Source of the DNA: Phytohabitans kaempferiae
GTDB taxonomy: Bacteria; Actinomycetota; Actinomycetes; Mycobacteriales; Micromonosporaceae
NCBI RefSeq assembly: GCF_042433955.1
Contig: NZ_JBHLUH010000081.1
Location: forward strand, 1-64,000
Direction: 5' to 3'
DNA length: 64,000 nucleotides
Shown piece after piece: positions 9,339-18,515 of the stretch. The notes under the pieces are model-generated. The model was not told the DNA's origin and made no database searches. It saw only the letters and a program-made list of their open reading frames with translations. Each line of letters opens with the position of its first letter. Position 1 is the stretch's first letter. A program made the translations under genes and the position numbers.

Positions 9339-11208
9339 ATGCACCCGCCAGAACCTGGCAAGGCCAGGCACCCAGCAGCCAACGTCCACCGCCAGGACCC
9401 GACCCGGCCCAGGGTCGCCGTAGCGTTCCTGGCCCGAGTCTCCACCGACGACCAGCAAGACCCGACCCTCTCCCTGCCCCGCCAGCTCGCCAACTGCGAA
9501 GGCGCGCTCCCCGAGGGCTGGGAGATCTCTGCCTACTTCTGGGACATCGAGTCCGGCCGCACCGCCCTGGAACGCCGAGGCCGCGGACGCGCCCACGAGC
9601 ACATTGACGTCCCGCTCCCCCGCGACGGCGGCCTGCAAGACCTCCTCGCCGAGGCCGAACACCCACGCCGCCGCTTCGACGCCGTCATCTGCGAGTCCAT
9701 CGACCGGCTCGCCCGCCGCACCTACATCGGCACCCGCATCGAGCACGACCTGGAACAGGCGGGCGTCCGCCTCTACGCCGCCGACGAGCCCATCGACCCG
9801 CGCGGCAAGCGGTCGACCGGGCTGCTGACCCGCCGGGTCAAGCAGGGCGTGGCCGAGTGGTACGTCACCGACATGCTCGAACGCGCCTGGGACGGCTTCA
9901 AGGTCCACACCGGCCAGGGCTGGAACATCGGCAAGCCGCCATACGGCTACGCCGCCGACAAGATCCAGCACCCGGTCCCGGCCAAGGCCGCCGAAGGGCA
10001 GACCAAGACCCGCCTCATCCCCGACCCGCAACGCGCGCCCGTCGTCGGCTACATCTTCCGGCTCCGAGTCGTGGAGCGGCTCGGCTACGACGCCATCGCC
10101 GCCCGCCTCAACGCCGACCCCGGCCAATACCCAGTGCCGGAGCCGACGAGTGCCAAGCGACGGCGAGGCACCTGGTCCGGCTCCGCCGTACGGGAGATCC
10201 TGCACAACCCCAAGTACACCGGCTTCATGGTCTGGAACCGCCGCGCCACCAAGCAAGGCGGCAGGGTCAAACCCGCCCTCGGCGTGGGTCTGGTCCGCCG
10301 AGCCCACCCACGAGGCGCTCGTCAGCCGCGAAACGTTCGAACAAGCGGCCCTGGTCTCGCAGACCAAGCGCAACTCCCGCGCCGCAGCCGGACCGAACAC
10401 CGCCCACCGGCAGACCAAGCGCGGCTACCTGCTTCGCTCGTATGTCCGATGTGGAGTCTGCGACCAGCGCATGTTCGGCAAGACCCGGCACGGCCGCGCC
10501 TACTACAACTGCTACCCGGCCAACAACAACGCCGACCGGCTCAGCCTCTACCCCGCCGACCACCCCAAGGCCATCTACGTACGCGAGGACGCCCTCACCG
10601 AAGCCCTCGACCACGTGATCGCCACCCGCGTCTTCGGGGCAGACCGCCGCGCCTTTATCCGCGACGGGCTCGCGAGGAAGAAGCCCGACACCGGCAGCCG
10701 GCGCAAGGCGCTCCTCCGAGCGCAGATCGATGACCTGACCGCACGCCAGGACCGGCTCATCACCGAGTTGGAGACCGCGGACGACCGGGCCTTCCGCGAC
10801 CGGCTACGCCAGCGCTTCGACGTCCTCGAAGCCGAGCGCGCCGACAAGACCGCCCAGCTCCACGACCTGGAGACCACGGCGAAGCCAGAACCCGCCCAGG
10901 AGATTGACCTGCTCGACGGTCTGCCCATCCTCGACGACATCGCCATCACCCAGGCGCCCGAGGCGATCCAGCGCAAGCTCTACGACGCCTTCCAACTCCA
11001 GATCCACTACGACCGCCCCGACCAGGCCCGCTTCCGGCTCGTCCTCACCGACGACACCGCCGACGCGCTGGCCGCCGCCACGACCGGCGGGATCGTCACC
11101 GACCTGGCCACGGCCCGTGCCCATAAGGATCGGACCCCGCCGGGGGCACATCTGACAACCGCATTTCCGCTGGTCAGCGCGTTCCCTTGCGCTTGCCTAC
11201 GCGACTGA
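9339..11208 (+). pseudogene. Large serine recombinase (resolvase/integrase), one frameshift
   Basis: The ATG at 9339 follows AAGGAG. The resolvase domain (residues about 25-190) has the catalytic Ser in LARVSTDDQQDPT and the ESIDRLARRTYIG region. The recombinase domain follows (GWNIGKPPYGY to NPKYTGFMVWNRR). Near 10270 one extra C moves the frame. The continuation WSAEPTHEALVS, the zinc ribbon (VRCGVCDQRMFG...YYNC) and a coiled coil of about 100 residues lie in the other frame, ending at 11208. Removing the extra C restores about 620 residues, normal for phage-type serine integrases. It was probably the integrase of the element that spans the first 11 kb. Confidence 0.85.
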
Positions 11209-11645
11209 CAACGCATAATGTCTGGTCAGCGGACCGGTCTGCGCGCAGGTTCGAACCCCGGTACGCGAGGTGTCAGGCGGAACGCGGCGGACGACACAGG
11301 CAATGCTCGGACGCCCCAAGCCGACTAACAGGCGGCTACCGACGAGCCGACGGATGCTCCTCTGGCCTGCACTGTTAGCTGTTGTCAGGTACTGACAGGT
11401 GCGGACCGCGTTCGAACCGCCTGACCACCACCGTCTGAGTAGCAGCCGTGCAGTACAAGTGCTGGTATCTCTCCAGGTCCGACAGCGAGAGGCTCACACG
11501 ACGTCTCGCGATGAGCACGTCGGCGAGGCCCGTGCCGATGCGGCGCAGCCCAACCATCGAGGTTCGATTCGTGAACGTCTGGCTGACCACCTCGGCCTGC
11601 GGCACGGGTGCATGAGCTGCAACGCCGCCTGCCCGGCCCCGCGGG
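11209..11645 (+). other. Intergenic stretch with no supported gene; possible element end
   Basis: No credible frame on either strand. Two ggttcgaa/gttcgaac strings (near 11248 and 11409) resemble tRNA T-loops, but the flanking bases do not pair as a T-stem and no acceptor stem is found. If the serine recombinase was the integrase, an attachment site could lie here. No repeat of it was recognised near base 400. Confidence 0.4.
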
Positions 11646-11804
11646 GTGCTGGAGAGCGAGCATTACTTGCCGGTACGCGGCCCGGTGCTGCCCGGCCACC
11701 CCTGGGACAACAACAGCCCGCTGGACCGCAAGGAGTACCTGCTACGCGTGCTCCGCCGCGTGCCGGGAATGATCGGAGGCATGGACTTCCGCGCGCATGC
11801 GTAA
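11646..11804 (+). other. Unidentified 52-residue coding-like fragment
   Basis: The frame from GTG 11646 to TAA 11802-11804 has strong third-position GC bias and a protein-like composition (GPVLPGHPWDNNSPLDRK, then YLLRVLRRVPGMIGG). There is no good ribosome site and the upstream part is closed by a stop, so it looks like the C-terminal remnant of a longer gene. I do not recognise the family. It lies 64 bases ahead of the SLOG-like gene. Confidence 0.3.
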
Positions 11805-11868
11805 GCGCGGCCGGGGTGAGGGGGGTGACTATATTGGTAGCCGCCCTCACCCAGCGCCGGGGAGTATT

Positions 11869-12924
11869 ATGCGACCGCTTATCGCCGTAATCGGAAGTAT
11901 GGAACCCGGGCGGGTGTACGACCCGCCTGCGGAAGACGCCGTTCAGGTGGACGAGGCAGCCGCCGCGATGGGGCGGGAATTGGCGGCGAAGAACTGTCGG
12001 ATTGTTGTCTTTTCGAGCCGCCCCCAATATGTAGAGCGCGCCGTGGTGCGCGGTTTCGTCGAATCTGGCCAGGCGCGCCCCGGCTCGGTGGAGGTACGCG
12101 CGCGGTTCGGCGCCGATACCGCGTTCGAGGAGATGAACCGGCACCCTGAGGCGTTCGCGGTCCGCCCTGAGCCGGCCGGCGACTGGGAGGTGGCGTTCTA
12201 TCGGTCGCTGCTCACTGTCGACGGCGTGCTGCTGGTCGGCGGCGGCCGGGCCACGTTCGCGGCCGGGCTCATCGCCCTGTCCCGGCGCGTCGCCATCGCG
12301 CCGGTGGCCGTCTTCGGCGGTGCCGCGCTTCGGATCTGGCGCCGGTTGGAGGGCAGCGGCACGTACGCAGCTGAGGACGATATCGCGGCGCTGGCACAGC
12401 CCTGGGCAGCCGACAGCGCCGCCGGTGTGGTCGCCGTGCTCCTCGCTCAGCACCAGCGGCGGGTGGCCGCTGAGGCACTCAGCCGCCGGGGCGAGGCGTC
12501 TGCCCGGCGGCGCACGGTGGCGGCGCTGGTCGCCGCCTTGGTGCTGCTTCTGCTGGCCCTGGCGACCATCCCGTTGGCCTTCGCCCTGCCCATAGGCATG
12601 TGGACCGGCCTGACGGTGCTGGTCACAGCCGCGCTCGTGGCGTCTATCTGGGGCGCGGTGATCCGTAACGCCTACGACGGCGGCGCTGAGTGGCTGCGCG
12701 CTGCGGCGCTCGGTTCGGCGGCCGGCAGTATCGCGTTCCTGCTTTTTGTCGCGGCGCAGATGGCCACGAATCCAAACCTCCTCACGGGGGACGGCGCACG
12801 GCGGCTGATCTTCTTCGTCCTCGCGATCGGCTTCATCGGTGGCTTCACCTCCGAGGTGGTCTACCGCAAGCTGCGTGACCAGGACGTGACGCAGACGCCG
12901 GTGCTGCCGCCGCCCGGCGTGTGA
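11869..12924 (+). CDS. SLOG-like (Rossmann nucleotide-sensor) protein with C-terminal membrane segments
   Basis: The ATG at 11869 follows GGGGAG. Residues 1-200 have a Rossmann-type pattern typical of the SLOG/LOG superfamily: IAVIGSM near the N-terminus, a CRIVVFSSRP strand, and VDGVLLVGGGRATFAAGL with the Gly-rich nucleotide-binding loop. Residues about 220-345 contain four hydrophobic segments (starting at VAALVAALVLLLLALA and ending at FFVLAIGFIGGF). SLOG proteins are predicted to bind or process nucleotide-derived signals in bacterial conflict systems, where membrane segments act as the effector. It lies 407 bases ahead of the TIR operon. Family call by pattern, activity inferred. Confidence 0.65.
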   Translation: MRPLIAVIGSMEPGRVYDPPAEDAVQVDEAAAAMGRELAAKNCRIVVFSSRPQYVERAVVRGFVESGQARPGSVEVRARFGADTAFEEMNRHPEAFAVRPEPAGDWEVAFYRSLLTVDGVLLVGGGRATFAAGLIALSRRVAIAPVAVFGGAALRIWRRLEGSGTYAAEDDIAALAQPWAADSAAGVVAVLLAQHQRRVAAEALSRRGEASARRRTVAALVAALVLLLLALATIPLAFALPIGMWTGLTVLVTAALVASIWGAVIRNAYDGGAEWLRAAALGSAAGSIAFLLFVAAQMATNPNLLTGDGARRLIFFVLAIGFIGGFTSEVVYRKLRDQDVTQTPVLPPPGV

Positions 12925-13330
12925 CCAGCCAATGTTGCTCGCCGGTGATCGCTCCGACAGAACAGCTCGGCCCGTGGAGGTGACCGCGACCGTCGTCCAC
13001 CTGGCGGCTGCCATTGATCAACGGCGGAGGCTTCGTCCCATGATCGGCGGAGTGGAGCGGGTCATCCGATCCGCCGACCACGAATGGGCACGCACGGTGA
13101 GAGAATAGGCACGAGGCGCATCAATGATCGGCATTTCCCGCCGTCCTGCACGCGCGGTTTCCCGTTGTCCATCGCGCCGGCACCGATACCCACTTGTTCC
13201 GCTTTCTTGACTTTGAGACGATGGGCATCGCTCCGGCGGCTACGGCCGGTGAAGTCGCGCGTTAAAGCGCGCCAAAGGGCGCGCTCATCACAACGATCGA
13301 GCCGAGTGCAATCAATGTGAGGACTTCCAG
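12925..13330 (+). other. Leader region of the TIR-kinase operon
   Basis: About 400 bases without a gene between the SLOG-like gene and the TIR gene. A TTGACT string occurs near 13208 but no matching -10 hexamer is clear. A perfect 8-bp hairpin lies near the end (listed separately). The region probably holds the promoter of the operon that starts at 13331. Confidence 0.4.
13266..13285 (+). terminator. Hairpin ahead of the TIR-kinase operon
   Basis: The sequence agcgcgcc-aaag-ggcgcgct forms a perfect 8-bp stem with a 4-base loop, 45 bases before the GTG of the TIR gene. There is no T tract after it. It could end SLOG-gene transcription or act as a leader structure for the operon. Confidence 0.4.
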
Positions 13331-14548
13331 GTGTCGGACATCTTTGTCAGTTACCGGACCGACGACGAGACGGGCGTCGCGATTCTCCTCGACGAGAAGC
13401 TGTGCGAGCGGTTCGGCCCGGAGAGGGTCTTTCGGGACAACCGTTCCATCGGGCTGGGTCGCGACTTTCGGCCGGAGCTGTGGGGCCACCTCGCGAAGAG
13501 CACAGTGTTTCTCGTGGTCGCCGGACCGAGCTGGCTTGCCCGGGACGAACAGGGCCGGCGCCGCATCGACGACCCCGACGACTTCGTCCGCCGCGAGATC
13601 GGTTGGGCGCTGAAGATCGGCCTGCGGGTGGTGCCGGTCCTCGTCGGCGATACGCCCCAGCTCCGCGCCGACCAGCTTCCCGACGATATCGCCGAGCTAG
13701 CCCACCGGCAGTACCGCCGGCTCAGCAGCCGGGGCATGCAGCGCGAGATTCCGCTGCTGATCGACGACCTCGCCGCCATTCTCGACGCCGAGGCGGCCAC
13801 CTTACCGCCCAGACCCCGCCCGACCGACCCGGGCGCGGAGGCACCACGGCGCGGCACCGTGGCCGTGCTCCGCCCCGACTCCCTCGACCCGGCCGCCGCG
13901 GCGGCGCATGTGTCGGCCTTGCGCGACGCGATCGACCTCGCCGCCGACGACGCCAACATCCCCGGGGTGGAGACGGCCGAGCGACCATTCGGGCTCACCA
14001 TGTTCGTCCCTATGGCGGTAGCCCCGATCCGCGTGATCTCCGGGTTCCTGATGTCGCTGGAGGCGGCGCTCACCGCAGGGCGCGCGCCGGACGGCGGTCC
14101 GCTGCGGGTAACGGCCGCAGTGGGGCACGGAACCGTCGGCCCCGGCCACGCCGACCTCCGCGACCAGCTCGCCCTGCTGCTGGGCCAGCCGGAGGTCGCC
14201 GCCGTGCGCCGCCGGGCCACGCGGGCCGGCCTGGTCCTGGTCGTATCGGACGAGTTCTACGACGGGGTGGTGCGGGCGCACCCTGAGGCCGCGGACCCCG
14301 CCACCTACCTGCCCGTGCCGGGGCCGGACGGTGAGCACCGCTCGTGGGTGCACGTGCCCGGTTACCCGTCCCCGCCGGGGATACGCACCGCACCGCAGGG
14401 CGGTATCCCGGCACCAACTCCGGGTAGTGGGGTCAGCTTCGTCAACTACGGACCGGTCAACGGCCCACAGGTCGGCCGTGACCTGCACGTCCACGGCGAC
14501 TGGGTGAACCGCGACAAGTACGTCAACGGCGAGGCGGAACGCCGATGA
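13331..14548 (+). CDS. TIR-domain protein with nucleotidyl-cyclase-like domain
   Basis: The GTG at 13331 follows GAGGA. Residues 1-150 are a TIR domain: DIFVSYRTDDETG, then the VFRDNRSIGLG region, VFLVVAGPSWLA, and Glu89 in FVRREIGWALK, placed like the catalytic Glu of bacterial TIR NADases. Residues about 175-360 resemble the cyclase-like domain of actinomycete signalling proteins (GPLRVTAAVGHGTVGPG, then LVLVVSDEFYDGVVRAHP and SWVHVP). Its metal-binding Asp residues are not evident, so it may only sense. Residues 382-399 (GRDLHVHGDWVNRDKYVN) match a motif in the next protein. The stop overlaps the next start (ATGA). Role inferred: effector of the operon. Confidence 0.8.
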   Translation: MSDIFVSYRTDDETGVAILLDEKLCERFGPERVFRDNRSIGLGRDFRPELWGHLAKSTVFLVVAGPSWLARDEQGRRRIDDPDDFVRREIGWALKIGLRVVPVLVGDTPQLRADQLPDDIAELAHRQYRRLSSRGMQREIPLLIDDLAAILDAEAATLPPRPRPTDPGAEAPRRGTVAVLRPDSLDPAAAAAHVSALRDAIDLAADDANIPGVETAERPFGLTMFVPMAVAPIRVISGFLMSLEAALTAGRAPDGGPLRVTAAVGHGTVGPGHADLRDQLALLLGQPEVAAVRRRATRAGLVLVVSDEFYDGVVRAHPEAADPATYLPVPGPDGEHRSWVHVPGYPSPPGIRTAPQGGIPAPTPGSGVSFVNYGPVNGPQVGRDLHVHGDWVNRDKYVNGEAERR

Positions 14549-16815
14549 CCGCCCCCGCCGCACCCAGCGCCCCGGCCGGACCCGCGCAGGCGGCTCCCGC
14601 AGGCGGACCGGTGTCCGCCCCCTCCGCCCAGGCGGCTCCCGAGGCCGGTGGCGCAGCCGCCCCGCCCGCCACCGACGCTCCTGCCACCGAACCGGGCCAG
14701 GCCAGTGCACCAGCCGGCGACTCAGGCGGGCACGGCCCGGGAAAGGTCGGCGGCGCCGAAGCCGCGCACATCGATGCCGAACAGCCGGGCCGGGGCTCCA
14801 ACCGCCACATGCACGAGCTCGGGGCCGACAGGCGCTTCGCCGGCGACGCGGTCGCCGGCGACAAGACCGTCTACAACCTCTTCGACGGGCAGAAGAGCGC
14901 ACCACTGCGGCCGCTGTCGCCGTCGCAAGAAGGCTTCGTCCGCTTCACGTTCGTCGCCCCCAACGGGTGGGACGACCTCCGCGTGGACTTCCGCGACCGC
15001 CGTACGGTGCTGCTCTGCGGCGCACCCGGTCACGGGCGGAAGACGATGGCGATCCGGCTGCTGCAGACCGTCGAGGCTGCCGTCATCTACGAGCTGGACC
15101 CTCGCGTCGATCTCGCCCGCATGGCGGAGCGCCTCGCCGGCCAGCCGTTCGCGCGCGGGACGGCATTCCTGCTGTGCCAGCCGGAGGACATCACCCGCCT
15201 CGACGCGTACACGTTCCAGAGCATCGAGGCAGCGCTGACCGCCGCCGACGCCCGCCTGGTCGTCACGATCGGTCCCGAGGCCCAACTCCGCGACGACGGT
15301 CTGCTCCGCTACCAGCTGCAGCTGCCCGAGGCACCCGCCCGGCGGGAGATCCTGCTCCGGCACCTGACCTACCGGCTGGAGGACGACGAGGACCGCGCCG
15401 CGGAGATCCTCGAGCCCGAGGAGGTGGAGGCGCTGGTGGCCGAGACGCTCGAGCGAGACGGCATCACCTGCGAGGTCACCGCGCACCTGGCGACACTGCT
15501 CAGCCGCGAGGGCGACCGCGTGGACGCCGCCCGGATCCGCGCCCAACTGCGGCGCCGGCACACCGACGAGTTCGAGATGTGGTTCGACGGTCTCGCCGAC
15601 CTGGAGCTTCGCTGCTTCGCGATCGCCCTAGCGGCGCTACACGGGCTGCCCTACGAGGAGGTGGCCCGGGCAGCCCGCCTGCTTTACGACCGGCTCTGCG
15701 ACGGCGGGCCGGTGACGCTGGACGACGATTCGACGCTCCGGGTCACCGGCACTGACCCGTTCCACAACGCCCCGGCCCGGCTGCTGCGTGCGCTGCAGGC
15801 GCGAACGACCGAGACCACCGTGGTCACCGACTACGGGCGCGCGCCGGCGACCACGATCTCCTACCTCGACCCGGAGTACGCCAAGCGGGTGATCGAGCGG
15901 GCGTGGCGGAGCCACCGGATCCAGGATCACCTCCTCGACTGGCTCCGCGACCTGGTCACCTCCCGGTCCGATCAGGTACGTGTCTACGCCGGCACGACGG
16001 TCGGCGCGATCGCATGCGTCGCCTTCGAGTACGTGCGCCGTAGCGTCCTGCAGCCGTGGGCGGACAGCGACGAGCTGCACGACCGGGAGGCGGTGGCCGA
16101 CGCGCTCCGGGTGGCGTCCGGCGTGCCGGCGCTGCGGCCGGCGGCCGTCTGGCTCGTCGACGGCTGGTACCGGAGCGGCAACGTCAACATGCAGTCGACG
16201 GCGGCGATCGCGCTCGGCACCCGGCTCGGCGAGACCGACACCACCCGGTCGGTCCGCGCGCTGGAGCGGCTCACCAAGGTGGACGACTTCGCCGTCCGGC
16301 TGGGTATCTGTCGTGGCTTCAGCTCGCTGCTGGTCAAGGACCCCGAAGGGCTCGTCCCGCTTTTTTACGGGGTGGTCGAGCGGTGCCTGGCCGACCCGAG
16401 GCGAGCGGTCACCGCGCAGCTAACGTTCCTGCTGGTCGCCGGCGACCTGCTCACCGACGTGCACCATCCCGACGGCACCATCGTTCGCCACCCCACACTC
16501 CTGCACCTCGCCCAGCGCCACGCGCACCTGCGGCGACCGCTGTTTCTTTTCTGGGCCCGCGCGCTCGCCGGCGGCAGCTGGATCAACGTGGCCCACATAG
16601 TGCTGCGCTACTGGGCGGCGTACGCGGAGTCCAACCCGGACATCCTGGATGCCCTCATCCGGATGGTCCGGGCGGTCAACCAGATCGACCCCATGGCCGG
16701 AGCCGCGATCCAACGCCTGGCCCGCAAGTGGAACGGCGACGAGGAGCTGATCCCGATGCCGAACGTCGGGCGGGCGGTGGGCGGCGTGCTCAACCCAGAA
16801 CCCCTCGAGAGGTGA
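14545..16815 (+). CDS. P-loop NTPase with helical C-terminal region (STAND/AAA-like)
   Basis: The ATG at 14545 overlaps the TIR gene by 4 bases. The first 90 residues are Pro/Ala-rich linker, then GADRRFAGDAVAGDKTVYN (93-111), which lines up with the C-terminal motif of the TIR protein. Walker A is GAPGHGRKT (159-167). Residues to about 350 look like a small NTPase with a strand ending LVVTIGPEAQL and a helical lid. The remaining 400 residues are helical repeats with HEAT-like spacing (for example TAAIALGTRLGETDTTRSV). No DExx-type Walker B was clear. It probably acts as the NTP-dependent switch or scaffold of the system. Confidence 0.7.
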   Translation: MTAPAAPSAPAGPAQAAPAGGPVSAPSAQAAPEAGGAAAPPATDAPATEPGQASAPAGDSGGHGPGKVGGAEAAHIDAEQPGRGSNRHMHELGADRRFAGDAVAGDKTVYNLFDGQKSAPLRPLSPSQEGFVRFTFVAPNGWDDLRVDFRDRRTVLLCGAPGHGRKTMAIRLLQTVEAAVIYELDPRVDLARMAERLAGQPFARGTAFLLCQPEDITRLDAYTFQSIEAALTAADARLVVTIGPEAQLRDDGLLRYQLQLPEAPARREILLRHLTYRLEDDEDRAAEILEPEEVEALVAETLERDGITCEVTAHLATLLSREGDRVDAARIRAQLRRRHTDEFEMWFDGLADLELRCFAIALAALHGLPYEEVARAARLLYDRLCDGGPVTLDDDSTLRVTGTDPFHNAPARLLRALQARTTETTVVTDYGRAPATTISYLDPEYAKRVIERAWRSHRIQDHLLDWLRDLVTSRSDQVRVYAGTTVGAIACVAFEYVRRSVLQPWADSDELHDREAVADALRVASGVPALRPAAVWLVDGWYRSGNVNMQSTAAIALGTRLGETDTTRSVRALERLTKVDDFAVRLGICRGFSSLLVKDPEGLVPLFYGVVERCLADPRRAVTAQLTFLLVAGDLLTDVHHPDGTIVRHPTLLHLAQRHAHLRRPLFLFWARALAGGSWINVAHIVLRYWAAYAESNPDILDALIRMVRAVNQIDPMAGAAIQRLARKWNGDEELIPMPNVGRAVGGVLNPEPLER

Positions 16816-18509
16816 GCCAGCCCGTGACAGTTCCGCTGATCCTCAGGTCCGGGCCGGTGACCCGGCTCGACCGGAACCAGCGCACCCGTGACCCCAACAT
16901 CGCCGTCGTCTACGCCACGGCGGACGGCCGGCTCGAGCTGCTGGACGACGGGCGGCCGGTAGGCCTCGCCGACCAGGTGACCGGCCGCTTCCGCAAGCGG
17001 TACGAGGTCGACATCGGCGACCACCAGCACACCGTCGAGCTGCGCACATCCCCGCCCCCGGCACAGGGTGGCGTCTACTACTTCCAGACCTTCGTGAACA
17101 TCGGTTTCCGGGTGACGGATCCGATGCAGGTGGTGCGCCGGAACGTCGACGACGGGCTCAAGGTCGTCACCGACTACCTCATGGCCGCCTTGCGCGACAT
17201 CACGGCCGCGTTCCCGATCGAGGCGGCCAAGGAGGCCGAGGACGCGGTCAACGCCCGCTTTCGACACGGCGTGACGATCGAGGGCTACCTTGAGCTGTAC
17301 CTCTGCCGGACCCGACTCCAGGCCGACCCGGCGGCGGTCGAGTACCTGCGGCGCGAACAGGACGCCAAGTGGGACAACCAGGCGAAGGTCGCCGAGCACG
17401 ACCGCGACGCCGACGACGCCCAGCGGCAGAACAGCCTCGACCTGATCCGCCAGGGCGGCTCCCTGGAGCAGCGCGCACGCGAGCGGGATGCGCTGGCCGG
17501 CCGCCCGTTCAGCATGCAGGACCTGCTCGCGCTCCACATCGAGAGCAATCCCGGTGACACCGCACGGGTAATCGAGATGGCGGTCGACATCGAGGCGCGC
17601 CAAGCGGCGTACCGCGAGGAGGCCGAGAAGCGCAACTGGGAGCGGTTCCGGTACCTCGCCGACAAGAACCTGGTGCAGCCGCCGGAGATGGGACAGGTCC
17701 GCGAGGGAGTGCTGAGCGGCGTGGCGCAGCCACCACCGATCGCGGCGACCTCGTCCGGCAACGGCTGGGACGACCCGCTCCCCGACCCGCACCATCCCGG
17801 CGCCGCACCCGGCCCGGCCGACCTGCCCGGCCTCATCCCGGTATACCTGGTCGTTGACGAGTCCTCGGCGATGGCCGCCAGCATCGAGGCGCTCAACGCC
17901 GGCCTGCAGTCGCTGTACGGCGCGGTTACCGGAGACCCGGAGATCGCGGAGGTGGTCCGGCTCGCCGTCGTGAGCTACGCCGACGATGCCGCAGTACGGA
18001 TGGCTCCGCATGCAGCGCGCAGTCGCGCTCAGCTGCCGGCCTTCACCGTCGGGCCCGGCCCGGCCCGGCTGAGCGCGGCGTTCGAGCTGCTGCGGGAGTG
18101 CGTATCCCGCGACGCCACCGCCCTCAAGCGGGAGACCTCGTCCCTGCGCCGCCCCCAGGTACTGCTGCTCTGCGGAGGCCAACCCGCCGACGATCCGCAG
18201 TGGATGAGCAGTCATAACGCGCTCGTCGACCGTGCCAGCCAGCGGTACGCCCCCGAGGTGACCGCTTGCGGGGTCGGCTCCGCGCCACCGGCGACCGTGC
18301 TCGGCATCGCCACCCAGCCCGAGCTGGCGTTCGTCGACCAGACCGGCGACCTCGTCGGCGCGGTCGACCGGTTCTGGGCGTTCGCGCGGCGCCGCGTCGC
18401 CGAGTACGGCCGCGCCGTCCTCGACGGCGACCAGAACCCCCTCGTCACCAGCCCGGACGGCTTCCGCCCCGCCGCCGAGCCGGCCGCCACACCGACCCGG
18501 GGGGAGTGA
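16812..18509 (+). CDS. SPFH/band 7-like domain fused to a C-terminal vWA domain
   Basis: The GTG at 16812 overlaps the previous stop (GTGA). Residues about 1-200 resemble an SPFH/band 7 fold: the YYFQTFVNIGFRVTDPMQVV segment is typical, followed by a charged helical stretch. Residues about 340-530 are a vWA domain starting IPVYLVVDESSAM. The metal motif is DESSA (Asp349), lacking the last Ser of DxSxS, so metal binding may be weak. The next gene encodes a TerY-like vWA with an intact motif, and the two vWA domains are clearly related. It probably gives the complex a platform and a substrate-binding vWA. Length 565 residues. Confidence 0.65.
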   Translation: MSQPVTVPLILRSGPVTRLDRNQRTRDPNIAVVYATADGRLELLDDGRPVGLADQVTGRFRKRYEVDIGDHQHTVELRTSPPPAQGGVYYFQTFVNIGFRVTDPMQVVRRNVDDGLKVVTDYLMAALRDITAAFPIEAAKEAEDAVNARFRHGVTIEGYLELYLCRTRLQADPAAVEYLRREQDAKWDNQAKVAEHDRDADDAQRQNSLDLIRQGGSLEQRARERDALAGRPFSMQDLLALHIESNPGDTARVIEMAVDIEARQAAYREEAEKRNWERFRYLADKNLVQPPEMGQVREGVLSGVAQPPPIAATSSGNGWDDPLPDPHHPGAAPGPADLPGLIPVYLVVDESSAMAASIEALNAGLQSLYGAVTGDPEIAEVVRLAVVSYADDAAVRMAPHAARSRAQLPAFTVGPGPARLSAAFELLRECVSRDATALKRETSSLRRPQVLLLCGGQPADDPQWMSSHNALVDRASQRYAPEVTACGVGSAPPATVLGIATQPELAFVDQTGDLVGAVDRFWAFARRRVAEYGRAVLDGDQNPLVTSPDGFRPAAEPAATPTRGE

Positions 18510-18515
18510 CCCACC

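Noticed and set aside
11245..11260. Possible tRNA T-loop (ggttcgaacccc)
   Set aside because: The bases on both sides do not pair as a T-stem and no acceptor stem or anticodon arm is found.
11494..13014. 506-residue minus-strand frame
   Set aside because: Antisense to the SLOG-like gene. Composition is typical of high-GC shadow frames.
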